This document shows, one piece after another, positions 12,071-22,382 of a stretch of 64,000 nt of DNA. A program made the translations under genes and the position numbers. Within the stretch, counting starts at the first letter, position 1. Every line of letters begins with the position of its first letter. Source of the DNA: Isoetes taiwanensis (taxonomy: Eukaryota > Streptophyta > Lycopodiopsida > Isoetales > Isoetaceae); contig JAJEKV010000085.1 in the NCBI GenBank assembly GCA_021234155.1, positions 2,926,706 through 2,990,705 of the forward strand, given 5' to 3'. The notes beneath the pieces were generated by a model. That model made no database searches. It was not told the DNA's origin and was given only the letters and a program-made list of their open reading frames with translations.

Positions 12071-12658
12071 ATGCTTTACCATCTTATAAAACTTCTAACT
12101 GATTTCTTGCTCATAGGGTACATGGAGCTATCAGGTCATCAGAGGAGAAAATTTGATAGAGGAGCAGATAGGTTTGAAGTTAAGTTATATGGAGATGAGA
12201 GAATTCATGAACACCAGGTCAAGTTCCCTCCCCATAATCAATGGTCAGTCAGACATATGATCAGAGACAATGAAATAAGCAAGACAAGAGAAAGGATTTG
12301 GGCAAGTATATACACAAGGGAAGTTATGCAAACGATTTACATGTTTTGGTTCATAAACTCGAACCATCATGAATTCACTGAAAGACAGTTCAGCAAATAT
12401 ATAGGCAGATGTTCTACACTCACAGAATGTTAGCTGATGCTTAGCACCCTTATACTTCTCATGGTTCAGCAGGATTTTTACAGATTAATAAGGGATAATC
12501 TATGGATGGCCGACTCCTATGTCATGGGAACTGCTGATTCATTCACTCAATCCTATAACCAACTGTTCTATACTGCCATAAACTCTTATGATCCAAAGAT
12601 TCCTACCATCCCTGATGAGACATACATTGACAGTATTGCCTCCTTTGAGATGCAATAG
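12071..12658 (+). pseudogene. Unknown ORF with one in-frame stop
   Basis: Seen: two open stretches (12071-12433 and 12437-12658) lie in the same frame, separated by a TAG. The first contains MELSGHQRRKFDRGADRF and FPPHNQWSVRHMIRDNEISK; the second contains QQDFYRLIRDNLWMADS and YDPKIPTIPDETYIDSI. The amino-acid composition looks protein-like, not random. A possible acceptor (CTCATAG) precedes the first block near 12118. I do not recognise the product. It lies between two copies of a 0.43-kb direct repeat, so it may be cargo of an unidentified element. The stop suggests decay. Confidence 0.3.
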
Positions 12659-12829
12659 TATCTGTTTGATTTTTGCAGGTTTGTTAACAGAGACAGGTTT
12701 TGCTATTTGGACAAGATATAGGATTACCTCTTTGGGAAAGACCTCAGTTCCTGGCTCTAATCCTCTTCTACAACAAACAGATTAACACAAAAGTATAGGA
12801 CTCAAGGCTTCGACAAGACTTGGACAAGA

Positions 12830-13263
12830 CCTTAATATATGACAGAAACTTTGTGTAATTTCTTTTGTCCAGAAACTGTGTAATTTCTTTTGTCCAGATC
12901 TATTAATGTATTTACTTTGTGAATCATTTTTTTCTGCAAGTCCTACTTAATACTGTCAAAGGAAATACAAAAACCAAACTAGTTACAACTGATGCACTTC
13001 CAAACTAGAGCAGAGGCAATGTTGAACTGGTTCCCAAACTGAGCTGCAACCAAACTGAAGCAATGTTGCAGTTGGTTCCCATTGCTACAGTAAATCGAGT
13101 CTTTCCATTGCTACAGTAATATGTTTATTGACTATTGAAACAACTATTTGCTACTTAATACTGAAACAAGTATTAAGTAGCACACTATGAATAAGTAACA
13201 AGTATTTCAGGCTTATTGCACACTATGATTGTGCTCATATCAATGGACAAACAAGCACATCTA
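12830..13263 (+). repeat. 0.43-kb direct repeat, copy 2
   Basis: Partner of 10885-11317, same orientation, about 1.9 kb downstream. The pair flanks 1.5 kb of sequence. The ends do not show the TG...CA, primer-binding site or polypurine tract expected of LTRs, so a segmental duplication is equally likely. Confidence 0.9.
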
Positions 13264-13420
13264 TTTGGTACAAAAAGTGGATACATTATTTCTAAATGCA
13301 GTTCAAAAAGTACACCAATTTAGATTATCAAGATGGCAACAACATGATCTTTGATCAATCACCAACCATAATCAAACTTCATTATCCAAAATGTTAAATG
13401 CAAATCTGGCATCAGGTACA

Positions 13421-15060
13421 TCAAGAGTACTTAAACTTTTTCAGGATATCCATTGCTTGCTTAGATTCTTTATCCAACAGATTGGATAGTTTCTTCTCAA
13501 GCACGTAGTCTTCGATTCTCAACTTCCAAATGACCAAGGCAAGGAAAGGTTTCAAATGCTCGAAGAGAAAATTATCTTCACGACGAGATGGCTGATAACT
13601 GTTTGGGGTCACTACTGTGCCCGCACTATTCTTGTAGCCGCGGTATAACATGTCATCAATCAAAATTGTGTTGTGTTCAGCCCATGTTCCCTTGTATCTA
13701 GAGTCGTGGTAGACCTTGTTGAGATCTTTCAGCAGAATAGGCTTTTTGCTCACTTTAAATGATGTGTTTGTGCACACATCTGAGTACCAAGTAAATAGCA
13801 ACTTGTCTCTAAGACTCCTTGGAAAGGTATGCTTTAGGATTAAATTTGCAGCCACACTCGTCAATGTTGTCCAGATAGAAACCCTGAAGTGCTCTATGCA
13901 CCATTCCAAAAACTCCAATGCTCTTGGACGCAAAACCAATATCTTTGTGAGATTGAGATGCTTTGCCTCTGCACCATCTTGAAGGCTGCTGGGCAATAGT
14001 TCCCATTTCTCAAACAACTTGCACAAAACTCCTTCAAGCTCAAAAATTAAAAGCTTCATAGGCAGTTTAAGCCGCTTATTGATTCGCAACATAGAGGGAC
14101 TGCTATGTATGTCACCGCCACGTTTACTATTCTTTATAGTAGCCATCTGCTCTCTTGTACTTCCTGTAGAATTTAAATGTTAAAAACACGTACTAAGTGG
14201 AAGTTAAGAGATGGAATTGCTAAGTTACCAGGTGAATATGACTCCTCTGATCTCAAGGATTGACTTATTTGTTTCGGGCTGCCTATACTCTGCTCCTTCA
14301 ATGTACAATTCTTTTTCACAGGGTACTCAACATTCTTCTTCTCAAATTGACAGCTTAAGGCCTGGTTAGTCCCTCTTTTCTCCTTACATGGACTGTGATC
14401 AACTTTGCTTTTCATACTAGGTGATGATGCAGTATCACTTAGTTCTTGTCCATGATATGGCCTCTCCGGCACATGTTCTTTATCTGCAAACACTTTAAAT
14501 ATTGTAAGGACTAAGAATTCACTTATTGACCTTTCCATTTTTCTATAAGCTACCTGATGGAAGTGACATTGTGGCCAAATCTTCTGTCTCTTCAGGATAA
14601 ATGTCATTCTCAACTTCAAAATAACTATTGCTCCCTGTGGCAGCGGAGGATCCAAATCAAATGACTGACTCATAGTTTGTCTAGCAAGTAACATTCTTTT
14701 AAGACAAGATTTCATCTTTTTCAGCTCATCCAATGTGCCATCCCTAGAAATTTCTGAAAGTAACAGGTCTTTACTTGCATCCTTTATGACAGGTGTAATC
14801 TCAGCAAGTTCTTTTTTCTGTAGGTCAATGACAGCCTCAATGCCAACCCTTGCTATAGTGGGTAAGGTTGCAATTAATGCTTCATATCTGCCAATGTCAC
14901 CCTCCAAGTGTGCTTGTTTACTGCCAAGGCCTTTGATTTTGTCAGTTAAGTCATTGCACCTGTCATTCATTGACTGGCTTTCCAATGCCAATATGCTAAT
15001 CTTATCTTCTATCCCTGAAATCCATTTTTTCAACCCTGTTGACATTGCTGTAATATGCAT
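13421..15060 (-). CDS. FCP1/NIF-like HAD protein A with coiled-coil N-terminus (possible pseudoenzyme)
   Basis: Seen, reading on minus: a helical/coiled N-terminal block (STGLKKWISGIEDK ... GIEAVIDLQKKELAEI ... SEISRDGTLDELKKMKSCLKR). A one-base frame change near 14660 leads into NSYFEVENDIYPEETEDLATMS. Donor at 14553; exon 14483-14229 (disordered, ...ELSDTASSP...EESYSPG); exon 14163-13421 ending KKFKYS. The last exon has a HAD fold: KLLIFELEGVLCKLFE, VLRPRALEFLEW, SIWTTLTS, ILIDDMLYRGYKN. Knowledge: FCP1/NIF phosphatases use DxDx(T/V) with the first Asp as nucleophile. Here the motif reads ELEGV, so both acids are Glu. Inference: phosphatase activity is probably lost, or this is a binding role. 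The true 5' end is unclear because a 358-bp tandem array begins at about 15065. The frame change may mean a decaying gene. Confidence 0.6.
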
Positions 15061-15064
15061 CTGA

Positions 15065-15957
15065 TCGCATCGATCCGAGACATCGGATCGCCATTCTAGA
15101 ATGGGACGAGCATGCATGTCTTGCATGCATGCGGGCGGCGCATGCCCGTTTGGGTTGGGAGTTCGCTATTTCAGGCGCGTTTCTGCATCCACGTCTCATC
15201 GGCGCTTCCTCTTCTCTCAGCAGTACCTTATTCTCTTTGAATTGTTTCCAGGCAGGGGAGGGGCTTCTTCCTGCCTGGTTTAGCCAATTTGGCGTTTCTT
15301 TCATGCTATTCTTTTCCGGCCTTTGGCCTTCGTCCTGTGACCTTCGTCCTCGATCCTAGTTTGTAAGGAAGTTCTCTGGTAGTCGGGCGGTTTGTTGGTT
15401 TCTTGCGAGTCCCATTCTAGAATCGCATCGATCCGAGACATCGGATCGCCATTCTAGAATGGGACGAGCATGCATGTCTTGCATGCATGCGGGCGGCGCA
15501 TGCCCGTTTGGGTTGGGAGTTCGCTATTTCAGGCGCGTTTCTGCATCCACGTCTCATCGGCGCTTCCTCTTCTCTCAGCAGTACCTTATTCTCTTTGAAT
15601 TGTTTCCAGGCAGGGGAGGGGCTTCTTCCTGCCTGGTTTAGCCAATTTGGCGTTTCTTTCATGCTATTCTTTTCCGGCCTTTGGCCTTCGTCCTGTGACC
15701 TTCGTCCTCGATCCTAGTTTGTAAGGAAGTTCTCTGGTAGTCGGGCGGTTTGTTGGTTTCTTGCGAGTCCCATTCTAGAATCGCATCGATCCGAGACATC
15801 GGATCGCCATTCTAGAATGGGACGAGCATGCATGTCTTGCATGCATGCGGGCGGCGCATGCCCGTTTGGGTTGGGAGTTCGCTATTTCAGGCGCGTTTCT
15901 GCATCCACGTCTCATCGGCGCTTCCTCTTCTCTCAGCAGTACCTTATTCTCTTTGAA
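15065..15957 (+). repeat. 358-bp tandem array
   Basis: Units start at 15065, 15423 and 15781 with no visible divergence between the first two. Each contains GCATCGATCCGAGACATCGG, the palindromic CATGCATG..CATGCATGC region, and ends GTCCCATTCTAGAA. The third unit stops at about 15957 and its last 39 bp reappear at 16441-16479, so an unrelated segment replaces the middle of unit 3. Open frames inside are identical in each unit and are shadows. Confidence 0.95.
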
Positions 15958-16440
15958 CCCTCCCTCCCCCCCTTCTTTGTTTATTGTATTGTGCACAATT
16001 CTGTTTATCATGTTCTTCCACCCGCTGGGTGATGCTTTTTTTCCACCCGCTGGGTGATGCTATTCTCTGGTATGTTTGTGTTGTCTCGTTTGTTGTGTTG
16101 GTGATGTGCAGGTACAGGTTGGCGGCGGCCGCATCCGTTTTCGACTTCTCCATGCGGGGGTTTTGGGAGCGATTTCTATGCCTTACGTTTGTCTAAGCCC
16201 CTTGCCGAAGGCTTATCACTAGGGTTTTTCCTCGAAAACCCGAAAGGGCGGGGTTTTTTAATCCCGGTGATAAGCTTTCGGCAGGTACATCAGCCACTCA
16301 TCTATTAGCATTGTATTTTTTGGGGTCCAAGTGTTATAATTGGATTTCCCTTTATTTTTCGTGGGTAGTTCGCATGTGTGCGGCTACCCACTGTCCACCA
16401 TTGTAGAAAATCTGCTGAGATGAATGAGAAGCCTATCTAT
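15958..16440. mobile_element. Segment interrupting the third tandem unit, with nested hairpin
   Basis: Sits where the rest of repeat unit 3 should be. It holds a doubled word CCACCCGCTGGGTGATGCT (16019-16062), a NotI-like GCGGCCGC (about 16126), and a long nested inverted repeat. The outer arms are GCCGAAGGCTTATCAC (16204-16219) and GTGATAAGCTTTCGGC (16267-16282). The inner part is GGGTTTTTCCTCGAAAACCC facing GGGCGGGGTTTTTTAATCCC. The same hairpin core occurs at the 3' ends of two LINE fragments (50133-50195 and 50952-51016). Inference: a truncated retroelement 3' end inserted in, or recombined with, the array. Confidence 0.5.
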
Positions 16441-16479
16441 GGGCGGTTTGTTGGTTTCTTGCGAGTCCCATTCTAGAAT

Positions 16480-16790
16480 TAGACAAAATTGTATATACAA
16501 ACTGCAACAACACATGAGCATTGTTTGAGTTCAAACTGCAACTAATAGCTAACTGAAACTAAAAACAAACTGAAACTACCACCAACTGCAACTACTACCA
16601 ACAAAAACATTCGAACTGTAACTACATCTGCAACTGACATTCGAACTATAACTCCAACAGTAGTTGCAACTCGAACTGCAGCTGACACTACACCTGCAAC
16701 TGATATTCGAACTGTAACTCAAAGTAGTTTCAACTCGAACTGCAACTGCCAAAGTTGCAAATTGAACACCAAACTAGAACTCCACCAGTT
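16480..16790 (-). repeat. AACTGCAAC-rich simple field
   Basis: About 300 bp dominated by variants of AACTGCAACT, CTGCAACTGACA and TCGAACTGCAACT. The complementary words (TTGCAGTT, AGTTGGTGTTGC) fill the intron and 3' flank of the transposase-like gene at 226-2821 and 8671-8715. Inference: remnant of a related element in opposite orientation. No coding part of that element is recognisable here. Confidence 0.5.
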
Positions 16791-19329
16791 CTAAGCGCCC
16801 ATCGCAACTATTATCGCATATAAACAACTTCTAACACTAACTAAAAATAAGAAGACTAACTAACTAAAACTAACACTGCCACTCAAATGTCAAATGTAAC
16901 TAACATGAACACGAGCTCAGAATAAACAACAGAAATTTAAACATATGCAAACGACACAGACACAAACTATGAACTATGGCAAACTGCCAACTTATCTATA
17001 CACTCATCAAACAAGAAAGATACATCTAAATTACCTTGTAGATTGTTCTTTGGAAGTTGCTCTCTCGCTTAGTGTTAGATGTTACATAGGATTTGGGTGC
17101 TCTTGGAGACGATATGACTTTAGGTACGCATTCATTCTCCTCCTCTTCATCAATTGTAACGACATCTTCAAAGACACTATGACTCATTCTTTTTTTTAGT
17201 TCTTGAGGCTGAAGATGCATGCTCATGAAAGCTAAGCCAATCTATAAATGCGCCCATTGCAATGTAACACAAAAGCCATCGCTAAAGCACCTGGAACCTG
17301 CCCGCCTAAAACTTTATCTCTGTTGAATATTTTCTTGTATAGATCCATGAACTCCTTTTTTCTTTTCTCTTGTAGAAGCTTGTATCTGTAACAAGCTCTA
17401 CCCTTCACTTTCTCACCCCACATCTTCTTCCGTGATCTCAATGTCATCGACCGCCGCCTCATTTATACAAATCCTTATAGGTGATCCCTCTCTCTTTGTC
17501 GGTCACGTTCGCTTATCTTCTTCCATGAAACGACAATAAAAATGAAAAGCACAATTACAAACCACAAACCGACTATAATAATAAAGCGGGAAAAGACTTC
17601 TTTGGGAAAATGAGTGTTCTAAACTCTTTTATGTCGCATCATTACTGTTTCTTTGATATGTAGCAAGTCATTGACTAATATTAGGGCCACAATTTGCTGC
17701 AAAAAATGATACAAATGCAAGCTTTGCAGGCATACAAATGTGCAAAACTTCCTGCAAATGTGCACTTACCTGTTAGCTTCAATAAAAAGCAAAGCCTGCT
17801 AAAGAAAATAACAAGAAACACACAGCCATTTACATATACATGCGTTGAGACTTTAATAATGCTGTAATCAACAATGCTTTCTTTAATAAGAATTCCGTAA
17901 AAAAATAAATTTATTCTAAATGGCAGCCACTTCTTTCATATTGCATGTTTAAATGCAGAATTGAAACAAAGGCTTAAATTTGGTATGCTCAACCTTTGAA
18001 AAGTTTCAATATGAAATTCTTGGCCACAGTTAAATGGCTTTGCTGCTCATATCTAAAATTTATCTTATCTGGGAACCAAAAAATTCTCTCAGGTCTTCAC
18101 AAATCCGACTCCAAAGAGTGGATTTAAAAGGTTCCACCAAAGCTAGAATAAAGGGGTGAAGCAAATCGAATGCCAAGGCTAAAGAAAAAATTGTAATAGT
18201 CTATGTTGCATAACCAATCTTACTCAATAACTTTGAATCTTCAAACGGTAGCTTCCCTGTCACCCTGTCAATACATGCAGTGCAAATTCGTCCTTGAAAA
18301 ATTCGAAATCCTGTTGTAACTGTTTAATTGACGCCACAATTGCAAGCCCCCAAATTGTGTTCTTGATGGAGGCGTCTGTGTGTGAACATCTGGTTCTGGA
18401 GATGCGGTGGCCTCTCGGGTGCTTGAAACGAGTTCCTCCCAAAATTCCGTCATTCTCGCCATTCGAGTTCATTCGAGTTCTTGGAGCTATTTTTGGACTA
18501 AAATTCCCACTATTTTGGATCTATTATTTGATGTTGCAAAACTAACATATTGAGACACTATACCATGCTTTAACCCTAAACCCTGAGTTGATCCTCCAGG
18601 TTTAACTTTGATTTTAACACAATAATAGTTCGCTGGTGCTGTGCAGGCAGTGTGGCTATAAAATAGGTTGTTACATGCAGTTGTTGGCTGGGTTTGTATG
18701 AGTTAAGTGGCTATAAAATAGGTTGTTAAGTGCAGAGACTGATACAAATTAAGCATGATGAGAAACCAAAAGAGTTTGATGTTAGAGTCTCTAAACTTGC
18801 AAGCAAAGTAAGTCCTAAACCTCATGAAAAGGATAGTTTAACTTGGTTTGTCCAAGGATCCCTTCATAATCTGAATCAGCCACAAACAGATAGTGCAGAA
18901 ACAAATGCATAAACAAATGCAATGAACAAATTGCATAAATAAAGTGCAGAAAGTGCAGAAACAATTGCATAAACAAAGGCATTTTGAAATCTGTGGTTTG
19001 AGAATAACATACAATGTTAGTTATCAATTGCATATTCAATTGCACAATCTATTCTATCTATTTCAATCTAATGAACAAAGTGCAGAAACAATTGCATAAA
19101 CAAATGCAATGAATGATTTTGAAATCTCTGGTTTGAGAATAACATACAATGTTTACAAGAAATGCATCAATCTCAATATAATGATTCCAAATCAATAACA
19201 AATCATGTTACATTATAATCTGATAAAAGCAAAATCAGAAATAATGTAAAGTGAGAAAGAGTTATATTGAATAAAATGAAGCAATTACAACAGAATAAAT
19301 GTCAGTAATACTTGTATTTCTTCAGAGTA
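16791..19329. other. AT-rich stretch without a recognised gene
   Basis: Minus-strand frames 17462-17232 (basic, ...RKKMWGEKVKGRACYRYKLL...) and 17226-17026 (acidic, ...VVTIDEEEENECVPKV...) look protein-like but match no family I know. A plus-strand frame at 18730-18912 (...KPKEFDVRVSKLASKVSP...) faintly recalls retroelement gag and is too short to support. From 18890 to 19160 the words AAACAATTGCATAAACAAA and GAATAACATACAATG repeat irregularly. Confidence 0.35.
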
Positions 19330-20788
19330 TCAACGGCTTTCTTCCAAGGAAGCCTTATCCAGAAAGTTAGTTAATGGATTGGCTTGAACATACACTTCCA
19401 CATTCTCAGCTTCTAACAGTCCTTCCAGCCATGGTTTTAGATGTTCAGCCAAGAAGTCACCATCTCTTCTAGATGGTTGATAAGTGTTAGGGCATACCAT
19501 CGTATGTGGACTGTTCTTAAAACCACGATACTTCATATCATCGATTAGCAATGTGTTATGATGCATCCATGCTCCCTTCATTTCAGAATAAACCTTCCTC
19601 AACTCCTTCAACAAAATAGGCTTCCTATCAACTTTGAATGCCGTATTTGTGCACTTACCTGAAGACCATGTAAACTGTAAGCTTTCTCGAATAGCTTTTT
19701 CAAACATTTGATTCAGAATAAGATTAGTTGCAGTGCTGCTCATTGTTGTCCAAATGGCAATCTTGAAGTTATCCATGCACCACTCTAGAAGCTCCTTAGC
19801 CTTCGGGCGCAATACAGCTATCTTTGTGTGATTAAGGTGCTTTAGTTCTGCACCATCCATGACACAACTTGGCAATGGCTCAGTATTCTCAAATAGCTTC
19901 AGCAAGACTCCATCTAGCTCAAAACCAAAAGCTTTTTATGCGAGTTCATCCTTTTGTTACATGGAGACTTGGAAGGGCTGCTAAATACTTCGCTACGTTT
20001 AATTTTCTTCCTTGCAGTGCATTTCCTGGAAGGAAATGCTTTAAATAAACAAATACGAGACACTTCATACAAAAATAACAAAGAATTACCAGGTGAAACA
20101 GATTCTTGTGATTGTGTTCGATGAGATGTATCTTTCTTTGTCTTCACAACTGGACTACATGATGAAATGGGAAGACTACCATGGGTTTCAATGGCCTTAT
20201 TATCGTCTGCTGCACCAACAAACTTTGATTGACACAAAGTAGCCTTCCCATTGACAACAAGCGGACTGCCCACATTCAGTTTATTTCCACAAGGTGATGA
20301 AGCAGTGTCGCTCACATCTTTCGCATGTTGCGGTCTCTTTAACTCTACAAGCATTACAGAAAGCTAAATTGACAACATGTAATAACAAACACATAAGTTT
20401 TGCAGAAACCTAGTTTGTCCAAACATGCATTACCTGGTGATATCATTGTCGTCTTTGGCTCATTCTCTTCGTGAAATATCAACTCTTTGTTTTTACCTTC
20501 AGCTTCCACAGCAGTACCTATCTTTGATGAGTGGCCTTGAATATCTAGATGTACATAAATAAAAAATCATTGCTATGCAATAACATGCAACAGACTTGTG
20601 GACTACTCTTTGGAGCAAAAACTAAGAGAGCAACTAATCATGTAATCATTGTAAAAAGCTAGTCCATTTGAACATATAATTACCTGGATGAATCAAGATT
20701 GCAGTGTTTGGCTCAAAAGACATCAGAGTTTTACAGCTATCGTGCAATTCCAAACCAGTTGCTGATTGTCCTTGACTATCTGTGTTTT
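19330..20788 (-). pseudogene. FCP1/NIF-like HAD protein B, two frameshifts
   Basis: Seen, reading on minus: exon about 20774-20684 (...GQSATGLELHDSC...ILIHPG), exon about 20550-20430 (...GHSSKIGTAVEAE...TTMISPG), exon about 20352-20089 (...KDVSDTASSP...QESVSPG), and a last exon from about 20042 (AFPSRKCTARKKIKR...). All introns are phase 1. In the last exon the frame breaks inside the HAD motif (KLLV, then FELDGVL in the next frame, near 19916-19925). It breaks again near the end: the frame stops after ASLEESR, while another frame gives AVDTLKKYKYY, matching protein A's AMDILKKFKYS. The remaining HAD motifs (AIWTTMSS, LLIDDMKYRGFKN) are good. The motif reads ELDGV, lacking the first Asp, as in A. 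Related to A over exons and domain; a decayed tandem duplicate. Confidence 0.65.
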
Positions 20789-20848
20789 GCAAATGTGAAG
20801 AACATATACATGGTCATGCTTTTTAGAAGCTGCAATAAATCCTGCACA

Positions 20849-21439
20849 TTAGAAAACATTTTTAGATTTGTTATCATCATTGTCCTTCTGCTTTTTGTAA
20901 GAAATAATGTCCATAGCACCCTTCCCAGTTGTTAATGCAGTGCTCAAACGTCTCGGCATAAGTTTATATTCCTTGGGATATGATATGGATGCCGGGGTGG
21001 AGCTAACACCTTTCATTCTCGAATTCTCTGTTTCCAAATGCAAGTAACATTCATTAAGTTATCTTGTGTGAGCTGAAAATAATGAATACAACCAACCGTG
21101 CGAATCTAGGGTTATGCTAATGTTGGACTCCTGACACCCCTTTAATCCAAGAAAAGACAGCCATGATTTTGACATGTTATATCCACAATCGGTATAACAA
21201 CATATTGTAGAGCAACTGCAAAAAAAAAAAAAAAAAAAAAAAAAAAACACTGTTAAAAAAATTCATTCAGAAAATAATGGCATGGGAAGATGCTACCTGA
21301 AATGCACTACGCAACATGCCACATGATATGCATGCCTACACTCCACAATAATGATTGGCAAGAGCATATCATCCAATGTCAATGACCTGTTACAAAATGG
21401 GCATGCTTCATTCAAATTAATGCTCAAATCTTCCTTCAT
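20849..21439 (-). CDS. Small Cys/His-rich (RING-H2-like) protein, three exons
   Basis: Seen: ATG at 21439, exon 1 to 21297, exon 2 21215-21097, exon 3 21027-20849. All joints are GT-AG and in frame, total 146 residues. Exon 1 has CPFC, then CRHAYHVACC: the C-x2-C ... C-x-H-x2-H-x2-C pattern of the first part of a RING-H2 finger. Exon 2 opens with CSTICCYTDC, whose spacing is not the usual C-x2-C of the last RING pair, so a variant zinc finger is possible. The C-terminus is basic and Lys-rich. Knowledge: RING-H2 proteins are usually ubiquitin ligases. The intron before exon 2 has a run of 27-28 T just before its acceptor. A tandem array starts right behind the first exon at 21494. It is also possible that this is the N-terminal part of locus B, but the frame stops at 20849. 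Confidence 0.5.
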
Positions 21440-21493
21440 ACTATGACAACGACCGGTGTTTGGGTAGGCAAACAAGGATCAAACTCAAAAGGT

Positions 21494-22382
21494 AAGTGGG
21501 TTTTCTACTAAGTGCCCAGCCGAAACCAACCGGAGGTGACCAAAACCGAGGTGCCTTCACAGGGAACCAACCGACTAGCCGACCAACCAGACCGACCAAA
21601 CGGAACCAACCAGTCGGGTGGGGAGCCGACTAACCGGAGGGACCGAGGGAAGGGGAACCGACCAGTCATGACCAACCCAAGTTGGGATCTTAAGTGGGTT
21701 TTTTACTAAGTGCCCAGCCCAAACCAACCGGAGGTGCCTTCACAGGGAACAAACCGACTAGCCGACCAACCAAACTGACCAACGGAACCAACCGGTCGGG
21801 TGGGGAGCCGACTAACCGGAGGGACCGAGGGAAGGAACCAATCAGTCATGACCAACCCAAGTTGGGATCTTAAGTGGGTTTTCTACGGTGCCGGCCCAAA
21901 CCAACCGGAGGTGACCAAAACCGAGGTGCCTTCACAGGGAACCAACCGACTAGCCGACCAACTAGACCGACCAAACGGAACCAACCGGTCGGGTGGGGAG
22001 CCGACTAACCAGAGGGACCGAGGGAAGGGGAACCGACCAATCATGACCAACCCAAGTTGGGATCTTAAGTGGGTTTTCTACTAAGTGCCCAGCCGAAACC
22101 AAGGAGGTGACCAAAACCGAGGAGCCTTTGGGAACCAACCGACTAGCCGACCAACCAGGACCGACCAAACGGAACCAACCGGTCGGTTAGGGAGCCGACT
22201 AACCGGACCGACCGAGGAAAGGAACCGACTACCATGACCAACCCAAGTTGGGATCTTAAGTGGGTTTTCTACTAAGTGCAAACCGAAACCAACCAGAGGT
22301 GACCAAAGCGGGAGGAGCCTTCACAGGGAACAAACCAACTAGCCGACCAACCAAACCGACCAACGGAACCAACCAGTCGGGC
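21494..22382 (+). repeat. About 190-bp tandem array
   Basis: Units start at 21494, 21692, 21872, 22067 and 22258 (spacings 198, 180, 195, 191); the last is truncated. Each begins AAGTGGGTTTTCTACTAAGT, has CCAACCGG/CCGACC words and ends ACCCAAGTTGGGATCTT, which contains the palindrome CCCAAGTTGGG. The composition (Pro/Thr/Asn-rich in any frame) explains the long frames on both strands; no gene is supported. Confidence 0.95.

Noticed and set aside
10885-13263. Direct repeats as LTRs of a retrotransposon
   Set aside because: No TG...CA ends, primer-binding site, polypurine tract or pol sequence seen; kept only as a repeat pair.
15101-15717. Identical 60-100-residue frames repeated in the 358-bp units
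   Set aside because: They recur because the DNA recurs, overlap on both strands and have no recognisable domain.
18730-18912. Retroelement gag fragment
   Set aside because: Too short, no zinc knuckle, only a vague composition match.
21494-22382. Long frames on both strands in the CCAACCGG array; possible repeat protein or CRISPR-like array
   Set aside because: The frames follow the repeat on both strands, units are contiguous without unique spacers, and this is a eukaryotic nuclear context.
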